Source: Cristatella mucedo
Lineage: Eukaryota > Bryozoa > Phylactolaemata > Cristatellidae
Direction: 5' to 3'
NCBI GenBank assembly: GCA_009760855.2
Contig: WPIO01000023.1
Coordinates: 4,852,501 to 4,916,500, forward strand
Length of the DNA: 64,000 bases
Each line of letters begins with the position of its first letter. The first letter of the stretch is position 1. The translations under genes and the position numbers were made by a program. Below, in pieces: positions 55,459 to 64,000 of the stretch. The notes under the pieces are model-generated. The model made no database searches, had not been told where the DNA came from, and saw nothing but the letters and a program-made list of their open reading frames with translations.

Positions 55459-56064
55459 TATTATGAATGTAATGTATGTCAACTAGGCCGGGAAGAGAGG
55501 TGCAACACCAAAAGCTGGGGGTGGCACTACACCGAAAGCCAAGCATTGTAGCCCATTCCCTGCTTGCCGCCTAGGTGGGCTGGATGTATAAAAAGGCCTT
55601 GCCTATATAGAGCTTCGGGGATCCGATTCACCTTTACAAGGGTCATGAGCTAGCATGTGTTGTGTGCACCAAATGCTGTTGTAATTAGTTCGGCAATTGG
55701 CACAGCAAAGCATCTTGTCACTAATGTACAGGATATTACCGACGAAGGGAAACGAACTACCCCACTGAGGGACCGGTGCAACAGTAGCACTTGACATGAG
55801 CTAGATCGACTTACCAAGCACGAGTAGGGATTTTGTTACATCTACATTTGCAGGTGTACACCGAAGTCTTAATTTGACAATTCCCGAAGACACTGGCCAC
55901 GACACATGCATTGATCCGATCCATTCTACACAGCGCTGCCACAGGGTAAATACGTTCCTGTACTTGAGGCACCTCTACCAAACGCCAGGCACGACAACCT
56001 GCATAGATCAGGGGCTGAGGGAACGTCCCTAGCTTCGACTGCCTAACCGGGAGCAGGAACGACT

Positions 56065-56242
56065 CTATAACCTAACTGGGATCGATCTCTGCTTCCTTTC
56101 TTGAACTGAGAGTGGAAAACCCTGCCCTCTACTCTCTGGAGGGGGAAGAGCCCTCCAAACGTCATAGCCATTTTGCCGATCGACCGACTCCGAATCCCCT
56201 GCTATAGCCGGCAGATACACGAGTGCCTGCCCGCCCACCTCC
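56065..56242 (-). CDS. exon candidate, unidentified
   Basis: After a good acceptor (gcttctttgacttacag) the minus frame reads EVGGQALVYLPAIAGDSESV, DRQNGYDVWRALPPPESRGQ and ends SVQERKQRSIPVRL before TAG. The same site reads as a GTAAGT donor on the plus strand, so strand is uncertain. No family is recognised. Confidence 0.25.
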
Positions 56243-56799
56243 CTGTAAGTCAAAGAAGCTGCAAAGTGAAGGTTGCTAGCCACAAAACTCGCATTGCCGT
56301 GTCTCAAATAGCTAGGACTAAGTTGTTGTATTGCTGTGGCTCCGGCGGCGGCAGACCTTGTGGAGTCGCAAGACGGAGTGGAGACACAAGTGCGGACGTA
56401 AGCGGAAAACGAGACTTTCAGTTTACTCTCTCACAGTGCATATATGCAAGCTGGCCGACTCACGGCAGATGGAGGAATCAGCTGGGCAACATGCCATACA
56501 TCAACGATAGGACTGCCCCGAGTAAATGCCCAACCACCAGCTGCAGGTGGGGCATATATTAGTGGCCGGAAGCTGCACTAATTGCAGAAGCAGCAGCCAC
56601 ACCCAATAAAGTCAACTCCCATTCTCACTGGAGCTGCTCTAGGTTCTGCCGAACCCATTCCCTACTATGGCCACCTGGTTCCCCATTACTGTAGCAGTTC
56701 TAAAATATATTTAAGACAGTCCAAACAAGTGAAATCGCTGCCAAAATAAGCACACTAGCACGACAATCACAACATTGGAGTTATAAGCACTAATGCTAG

Positions 56800-57790
56800 T
56801 CGAACGTGGACCCTGCCCGATTAGCAACCACTTCTGCTACTTGGGCTGGAATGAACGGACGAGTTTTCGAGTTCTCCGGATGGTATGACATGCCAAATCC
56901 CTCGAAATTTGCCATGTGATTCGGCTGAGATCTGATACTGTCAAGACCTCTGAGCAGATGCTGAACCTTACCACGGAAATATTCAATCGAGTTAAGGTCC
57001 AGGCTCTGACACGGACACTGAAAGCACGTGAAATAAGCAGAACTGTCGAGAAACTAACTGCAGCTTAACTTCGGCAGTATTTTTTGGATCGTTGCCGTGG
57101 ATAAATAAAATAACTGCTCGTCAGTCATAATGCATCTGGCACAGCAATAATAATAATAAAATAATGCACTTGATAACGTGGTCCAAGATTCGTAGGTTGC
57201 CGTCTTTATTCGCTATGCCCTCAATGGGCTAAAGTGCCCATAAACCCATGCCTGCTGCAAAGCCTCCCCACATCACCACTGATCCGGAGCTGAACATCAC
57301 AGCATGTTGCAAGTAGGCATCAGCATATGCTCAGCCATTCCTGCATCGAACGTCGGATCGAAGTAAGCCCAGAAACGCCATAAAGGGCGAACTTACTTTC
57401 GTCGGTAAAGAACCTTCAATCTTCGGTCGTTAGGAGTCTGTGTTGCCATGCCAAATCAAGGTTTTTTTGGGTGTTCTACAGTAGCATATCTTTCTTTGCT
57501 ACCTTCGCCATCAGCCCGTGTACATTAGGCCTTAGCCTCAGACTCACTGAGGATCGTGCTGGTGCGGAGATCGAGTGTTTTAGAATGGACTAGGGCAGGT
57601 GAAAATCGGTACGTCAGGCACTCTTATATTCAGGAGCCGATCGCCCCCATGAGAAAAGCCCGAGGACGTCTGGACGCAAACCGGTTCTTCATCGTCCCCG
57701 GCACACACATTTTCTGATTGTTACATCGGACAGCTTTTTCCATTATCGCCAGCTTCTGAGCGATTGCTCTGTTACTAACCTTTCTAAGAG
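56800..57790 (-). pseudogene. Tc1/mariner transposase pseudogene
   Basis: Minus-strand pieces in family order: a broken HTH region near 57750, RFFTDESKFALYG near 57400 (first catalytic Asp of the DDE core), AVMFSSGSVVMWGGF near 57290, GNDPKNTAEVKL near 57080 (the QDNDPKHT box, second Asp), and QSLDLNSIEYFRG near 56990 (the QSPDLNPIE box, third acidic position). Frameshifts and stops separate them. Terminal repeats were not identified. A cut-and-paste enzyme in its intact form, dead here. Confidence 0.85.
57141..57178 (-). mobile_element. very short LINE tail in the Tc1 pseudogene
   Basis: aataataataaaataatgca cttgataacg is the LINE tail plus its last bases. It lies between the WGGF and NDPKNT boxes, so it probably inserted into the transposase. 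Confidence 0.55.
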
Positions 57791-57843
57791 GGTAAGACCA
57801 TAGCTAGTCCATCACAAATCCTGCAAGACGGCCTGGCCTCCCT

Positions 57844-58015
57844 TGGTGAGCCGTGATGGCACACTAGGTAAGGCGGTTGCTTTCACGACCTCGGTCCCGA
57901 GGTCGTGGGTTCGATTCTTGCGGTGGGCGATCCTTTATCGCCACCGCAAGCGGTGGTGATAGCCGTAAAGTCTCTTCTGTCGCTATACAAAAAGAGGCTG
58001 TTTAATCAGCTAGGA
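57844..58015 (+). mobile_element. SINE type A, well preserved
   Basis: Begins ggtgagccgtgatggcacac, gacctcggtcccgaggtcgt, B box ggttcgattct, and ends ggctgtttaatcagctagga. Confidence 0.92.
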
Positions 58016-59389
58016 TTTATTTTCTATTTATTTGCCATAGCTGCAAATATTGCACGCACTAGTCCATACTGTCTGCCGGCAGAGGCCAAGGTTACTATGA
58101 GTCAGCTTAACTTTCCGTGTGCTAGCTTGTCAAAAATATGTCGAATCTTTTATAAGACAAATAACGTCACCAAAATATGCATATAGCTCAGAGGGTGTAG
58201 GTCATACATAAAGAGGAACACAATGCGGATTTGCTATGCTAGCAGATTTTTCTAGCATTATCATAAATTGATGACATCCCACCCGGACACCGAAATCCAA
58301 AACCGCAACCGGCCATCGGTAACCAAGTTATCCGGTTGCTAAGTGGCATCAACAAATCGCCCACTTGCTGGTTTCCCGCGGTTGAGTGCTCCGACAGCAG
58401 TCCTGCGCAACAAGTTACAAACCAAATCACTACTTCCTGATAGCCAATGAACAAAAAGAGTTCACCGTCAATTGACTAGTTCCAAATGCTACAGGCTGAT
58501 GTAAGCTGACAATGCTCAAATGAAGCCAGATGTGGCAAGACTTGTGATGGCTAGTGTATTTAGGCATCGTGTCGTAACGCCTGCTGTTTCAGGCATCCTG
58601 CTGGCACGCCTTCCGTTCCAAGCATCATGCGTTGACACGCGTTCAGTTCTAGGCATCGTGCTGACACTCTTGCCATTCTGGGCAATGTGCAGCCACCCAG
58701 TTCAAGGGCATTGGTGTCCCTTATCTAGCAATAGCTGGTGTCATAGAAATTTAGGCCAAGCTAGCAATATGCTACAGGGTGTTACAAAGTGTCGGCATTT
58801 CCACGTATGACTATTGCATCTTTTGACACCAGACCGGATCTTTGGAAAATCACGAGCCTACGTGCCCCCCCCCCCAACCACCCTAAGCAGCCGGGGCCAA
58901 AACAGTAAAATTTTATGGAGCTGGTTTAGCCTTTTGCCCGGGATCTTCCATAATACTTAATGGGTTTACCAGGACTTTCGGCTACACTAAAAAACTATTT
59001 CAAGAGCTCGAGGAAAGGGCTGTTAGCTTTCACCAATCCTACCGGCAGCAAATGGTAGTTGGGCAAGGCAGTGATCATTCAGAGAAAAACGAGAACCTCA
59101 AGCCATCAATTGCAAACAGCATTCTACACGGTTTCAGAAGTACGCGACTCCGGGCGGCATGTCTCGCATGTATCTGGTTCTCCTAAGCAATAACCCAGCT
59201 AGCAGAGTGAAAAGCATCACCCAAAAGCATCAGCAGGCCAACAATTAACCCGATTAAACCTACTCGGCCCATTCACGGCATTACACTTCATTCCCTTCAG
59301 TAACTTCCTCCGTGCTGTCCCTATACCGTCAGGCGCAAAGGTGACACAGCACCCCTTCGGACTATATGCAAGATGACGCGTCCCAAAAA
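58016..59389. other. no supported gene
   Basis: A (C)10 run at 58866. Tandem words ggcatcntgctgncac (58590-58660) make a short imperfect repeat of about 45 bp in the frame 58520-58810. Confidence 0.4.
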
Positions 59390-59551
59390 AAATAGCTTAT
59401 TCGACAGCATCATTTATGTAGCAGCAGAAGATCATTAACGGCTATCACAAGCAGTTTGCAGCTGGCCATAAAGGATCGCCCACTGCAGGATTCGAACGCA
59501 CGACCTCCTTCGTGAAGAGCGAGCACCTTGCCCCATGGGCTATCACGTCCG
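59390..59551 (-). mobile_element. SINE type A
   Basis: Shows gcatcatttatgtagcagca, cgcccactgcaggattcgaa and gagcgagcaccttgccccat in reverse orientation. Confidence 0.85.
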
Positions 59552-59960
59552 AAGTCCCCCCCCCCGGCAGGCACGACTCCTTATAACAAAGTAGCATGCA
59601 ATAATTACTTTAACCTGTTGCTTCAACCATCTGGCTTCATTCCAACGCTAACAAATGCAGTCTGTGACCAATGTACAACTGAAGCTGCTGTCGTCACTGC
59701 ATGTCCTCGTGCAATTCACTTTGTTCGAACTCTCTCACTTTTCAAAAGGCTTTCCTACTAGAATGCGTGCCCTGCATTTCGGTTACTGCTTACTGGAGGC
59801 TGGGTGTGCCTGATGTTTTAGCGATTAACAGACCTGGTCGTCGGCTGAGAGCCATGCGAACTGCTTGCTATCCACATCTGACGGCTAAATTCCGTGCACG
59901 TTTGGCCTGGAGTCGTGCTAACCGCAACATGCACAAAGCTGCCCCCATGTGACTCATATC

Positions 59961-59980
59961 CCCCCCCCCCCCCCCCCCCG
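59961..59980 (+). repeat. poly-C run
   Basis: Eighteen to twenty C in a row. Length may be affected by sequencing error. Confidence 0.9.
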
Positions 59981-60613
59981 TGTGGGTGCAAGGAATAGAG
60001 GCTTATTGTCCAGTAACGTTTAGGCTCGGGCTTTCGCGAGACTCTCAATGTATACAACGTTGGAGATCGTACAACTGCGAGTATTACTCCAAGCAACTCC
60101 CAAGAATGCCACAGAAAAAGGCTTGGCTGAACGGCAGCCATTACCCGAAGACAGCTAGTTCCAGCAGGCCAGTAGGACCAGCACCAGCGCGACCTCGAGC
60201 AAGGCTAGTGCCGGCTGCATCTAGTCGGCCCTCCAGCGAAAGATCCTCAGGCACAGACTCGGCCACGGTAACACCGGGCTGACAGACCGGTGGCTCTCGT
60301 GAGCACATCGTGTCCCTGTACTGCCAGCTTTTGGTGGCTAGCACGAGTGGCTCTGTATGCAAGTGACGACATGCAGTTCTGATGAAAACGGATGGCGCCA
60401 GCCAACGCAGGCAGGCTATCCTGTATGCCGATCTGCCTCCCAACCGCCCACGTATGGACGTGCAGGCAACAGAGCCTAAAACTAGGAGGAAGGAACGACC
60501 TCGCAGACCGAAAGGGGCAACGACCTCGGCATGCTATTCTCTTGTCCGACTAAAAAGCATGCTGGTGTACCGCGAGTTTACGTCCATCGGCATCAACAGC
60601 TAGACGATCGCTA

Positions 60614-60645
60614 CTGCTGCTACTACTACTACTACTACTACTACG
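60614..60645 (+). repeat. (CTA)n microsatellite
   Basis: About ten CTA/ACT triplets. Confidence 0.9.
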
Positions 60646-60938
60646 GGACTGTCAGTGGCTCACTGCTAGCAAGTAACGACGAGTCACAGTAAGCAGACTC
60701 CCATGTACGCCTGAACAACCCACCGCAGCCAAAGCCTTTCACATTCAGGTTCAGCGTTACCAATCTTGAACAAGCGGAGATTGATGTAGAACGTGTGCCA
60801 TTTTAAAAGGATGAACTTTCGATTGTACTCTGCATTTTATGTGAGCCGACCATCTAACCAAGGGCACAAATGCAGGAAGGATCTTTGATGTCGTGGGCTC
60901 GAACCATAACACCTGATCTCGGTACCCGAAAAAATATA

Positions 60939-61045
60939 TAATTCATTTGCATAGCGCCCTAAGAGAAATTAATGTCTAGCCAGACGCTTTGTGCATTCTG
61001 CAGGCTCAAGCCCATCCCCCACGACCGGTGTCGTTAAAGCCATGC
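60939..61045 (-). mobile_element. SINE type B, partial
   Basis: Tail aattcatttgcatagcgccc and gagaaattaatgtctagcca are present. The head is degraded after ctcaagccca. Confidence 0.7.
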
Positions 61046-61134
61046 ATCTTACCCATGGACGAAACGGCTGCGCCGGCAAGAAATGCTGCAGTCCCAAGTC
61101 ATTGAAGTACAGGGCACCTCAGAATTCTCTTCAC

Positions 61135-62135
61135 ACCCTTGTTGTATGTATGGCTGACATCCGCACACGGATGGGAGCAAACTTTCTCAGAAATTAATCA
61201 CACAACCAAATTACTAGTTACGGGCAAACCAAGTGAGATTCATAAATTGGAAAGGCTAAGACTCAAAATCGGCTCTGTCAGCTTATCTCCTGTTGAATCT
61301 GCACAAAATCTAGGTGTCATGTTCCAAAGTGACCTTTAATTGGACGATCGTATCAGCTATACAATCAAGTCTGCCTTCTTTCATCTGCATAACATTGCTA
61401 AAATTCGGGCATGCTTAGACGGGGATACTGCATTCCAATCGATCCATGCGTTTGTAACATCCAGTCTGGTCTTATGTAACTCACTACTTGCTGGTCTACC
61501 AGCCTCTGGAATCAGGCGTTTAAGGCCGGTGGAAATCTGCAGCTAGGTTTGTCTATCGTGAGCGTCGCAGTTGCCACATCGCACCACTTCTCGCCGACCT
61601 GCACTGGCTCCCAATCAAACAGTGTATCGACTTTCAAGATGTTGTCACTCACATTTAGGTCCCTTCATTCTCTAGCTCCAACCTAACTATCTGAACTTTT
61701 AGTTCCCCTACCTGGCAAAGCATCGCACCACCAACTTTTCTTAATCAAATAGCTAGGCTACACCTCCTGCAAACCTCAAATCTTTCGGTGACCGTACCTA
61801 TAGTTAATCTGCTCCCAAAGCTTGGAACTCATCCGACTGATGACGTCACATGATTTTTTTTGTAAAAGAAGCTTAAAACACACCTGTCTATTACAGCATT
61901 TAGTGGGTCCTTTTGATTCGTCTTTTGTGTGCTTCTGCGTGCCGACACTGTGCATGCTGTTACTAATAAAATCTATGTTGACCCATGCAAGTCACATCTT
62001 ACAATGTATTGCTTGATGACATTGCGAATGTTCCGACTAATCATTTGGCCATGCTTACTTCATACAGCATCTGTAAAGTGCCTAGAAAGAAATTTAGTTC
62101 TCCGAGAGCACTATACAAATAAATTATCACTATTA
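61135..62135 (+). mobile_element. LINE 3' half
   Basis: Coding remnants run NHTTKLLVTGKPSEIHKLER, SLSPVESAQNLGVMFQSDL, a stop, then SYTIKSAFFHLHNIAKIRAC, LLAGLPASGIRRLRPV, and the noncoding end with gcctagaaagaaatttagtt, ctccgagagcactatacaaa. It starts after the YADD box. Confidence 0.88.
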
Positions 62136-62395
62136 TTACACAGCAGCATAGCACCATCACCAAGAGTCGGCAGCTAAGCCTAAGACTAGGCGATCCGATA
62201 GGTGCCTCGGAACCATCCGAGTGCTGCATGAAGTAGAATAAGTTTGAACTGAAGCAGCGGGTTCTATGACACCTGCTATCCGTTTGGGTAGCCCTAATAA
62301 GACATCCCACCAGCACGGCACAAGCATGACATCTACTGGAGTGTGAGCCGCTGCTGCAAAATATATCGCAGCAGCTTCGGAAGGGAAGGATCCAC

Positions 62396-62587
62396 TTGGA
62401 ACTCTGCCGTTGCAGCACAACAGGACTAGGGACGTGTGCACCGCCAGTCTTGAGTACACTCGGGCGAGCATGGGCTAGCTGCACTGCAGTATCGCCGCGA
62501 GGTGTCGCTTTGCTAGCGACGAAGTGCACGGCTGCGGTGGGTGAGCCCTCGTGCACAGTGCACCCCACTGGACCGCTGACGACCGCT
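62396..62587 (-). CDS. exon candidate, unidentified
   Basis: Between acceptor ccttattgcttgag and donor CCAAGTGGAT the frame reads AVVSGPVGCTVHEGSPTAAV, HFVASKATPRGDTAVQLAHA, RPSVLKTGGAHVPSPVVLQR. GC-rich and even in composition, unlike the AT-rich flanks. Both splice sites are mediocre, and other frames are open too. Confidence 0.3.
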
Positions 62588-62849
62588 CTCAAGCAATAAG
62601 GACTGCTATGGTGAATTTCAACTCTTCGGTAGCCGCAAACGCCACGTCCTGGCCAGCACCGAAAAGGAGCAAGCTTTGCAGCCATACTTCCATGATGTTA
62701 TGGCAAATGCAGCCTCGGTGGGTGCTTAAGTGAAGGCCTGCATCCCCACCCCAACACACCCTGTGAAAGCTCTCGATGAACCGAGAGATATCTTGGAATC
62801 CTGCGTGCTAATATAAATCCGGTTAAGTATATCGGATATCTTCGAGCAA

Positions 62850-63130
62850 AAAAAAAACTAGGGAGGCAAAAACTTGCTCTCGCAAAAAAGAGACAACGAT
62901 CCAAACAAAACACGGTGCCAAAAAACTCAGCAGTATTGCCTAGCACACAAAAGATGCAAAGTGACCTAGTAAGTGTCCAGACCTCAATCAAATCGAGTGC
63001 ATCTGGGATGATCTCGACAGGCGACTTAGGAGTCTGTAAAGGTCACCATGCCTAACACTTCAGTAGAGCTCTTCTTAAAATTGAGAGCTGTAGTACAACA
63101 CGAACAGGGAACCAAAGGTGGTATAGATGC
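62850..63130 (+). pseudogene. Tc1/mariner transposase fragment
   Basis: RDNDPNKT-like sequence near 62890 is followed, 70 bases on, by CPDLNQIECIWDDLDRRLRS (62976-63036), the SPDLNPIE-x-x-W box. It is on the plus strand and is a different copy from 56800-57790, closer to consensus at the second box. Confidence 0.8.
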
Positions 63131-63721
63131 TTACAACTAGAGCAGTGCACAGAAAGCCAGTGACTAAAATCGAGGTGTTCAGCAAGCCGTGGTATTATCG
63201 GATACATCATGAGGTCATCTCTGGCAAATAAAAATGCAACTGCAAACTAAGGCTTTGGGCTAGCCGGCGATGCTTTGCATTATTCGACGTAGCAAATATA
63301 CTGTACACTGTCTGCTCATTGGCACCATCTTTGCCTCGTCCTTTAAAAACGCATAGTTCAACTGCTAAGCTAGCAGCCACTTTTGATCCGTCCCTAGTGT
63401 AGTAGCACGTGCTTACAAGATGTAACTTATAACTGCATCTCGAGCCTGAAACACGTGCACGTCCACAGGAGCATCTAAGTGCAACCAAGGTGTCAGAGAA
63501 TGCGATCACTGCCGGTTCTCACATGAGGGGGGCAGCACCACGGCGCGGCTTGCTCTAGGCACTAAATAGCACGTCACTGCTTGTCGCAATCCAACGCCCT
63601 TCATCAAGGGGTAATGCTCAGGTGTATTCACTAGGGAAGCCTGTAATTACCAATGTAGAAACTCTGTGGCCATATCATCCACGGCAAGGTGGGGAAGCAA
63701 CAAAATCTGCCGAGCGCATTC
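63131..63721. other. no supported gene
   Basis: A minus frame of 100 codons at 63207-63509 shows no recognisable feature. Confidence 0.4.
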
Positions 63722-63730
63722 TATAAATAG
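63722..63730 (+). promoter_or_regulatory. TATA-box-like sequence
   Basis: TATAAATAG followed by GC-richer DNA. A plus frame open from about 63815 to the window end includes MKWLRPMNTAESARLEALKT at 63899, which could be a downstream first exon cut by the edge. The minus strand shows a competing acceptor (cctttgtctccctag at 63866). Confidence 0.3.
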
Positions 63731-64000
63731 CCGGTGCCGAGCGTGACAATAGAAAGAGCAGCGAATGCCCAGGCAGCCAAGGGGGCATGAAACAACCGAA
63801 AGTCATAGGCAAACCAGACGGTTAACCGGGAAACACCGGGCAATCGCTGCCACCTCAAATTCCTAGGGAGACAAAGGCGGCTTAAACTTTTGAGCCAAAT
63901 GAAGTGGCTGCGTCCGATGAACACCGCCGAAAGCGCTCGCCTCGAGGCTCTCAAGACGCGACAGCTCCATTTAACAGTTGGAGGAGAGAAGTGGCCGGCG

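Overview
This is a window of an animal nuclear genome, almost certainly an invertebrate. The evidence is spliced genes with GT-AG introns, many 5'-truncated non-LTR retrotransposons, tRNA-derived SINEs, Tc1/mariner and pogo/Tigger relics, long microsatellites, and abundant CpG that looks undepleted. I see nothing bacterial or viral and cannot name the species. High-GC, alanine- and serine-rich coding sequence among AT-richer repeats would fit several lophotrochozoan or flatworm genomes, but that is a guess.

Layout. 1-15 kb: few recognisable genes. A CpG-rich block (about 3.2-9.6 kb) holds a large inverted repeat (4640-4923 against 6490-6765), two long palindromes and GA microsatellites. A well-formed exon opens at 12682. 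15.6-20.2 kb: three same-strand copies of one L2/CR1-like LINE, one with a YADD reverse-transcriptase motif. 21.4-21.8 kb: three adjoining tetranucleotide arrays. 25.8-27.5 kb: a diverged tandem repeat of about 180 bp, followed by a long (TA)n. 31.3-32.6 kb: a deleted pogo/Tigger transposon keeping its TIRs and an N-terminal HTH remnant. 33.8-38.8 kb: SINE and LINE relics.

41.0-47.7 kb, minus strand: the clearest host gene. Five exons join in one frame across four introns into a predicted 1,352-residue protein of unknown family. It has a double SUMO-interaction-like motif and long Ala/Ser/Gln-rich stretches. Two of its introns carry a SINE or a LINE end. A small exon near 49.7 kb may extend it upstream. 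Further minus-strand exon candidates lie near 52.8, 54.3, 56.1 and 62.5 kb, with weaker support.

52-64 kb: a 224-bp foldback element, a 0.7-kb minisatellite of a 20-bp unit, two Tc1/mariner pseudogenes, more SINEs, another LINE copy, and a TATA-like box near the right edge.

The repeats are connected. One LINE family supplies at least a dozen fragments, and a tRNA-derived SINE (type B here) ends in nearly the same 3' sequence, so the SINE probably borrows the LINE machinery. Nested insertions give a partial chronology.
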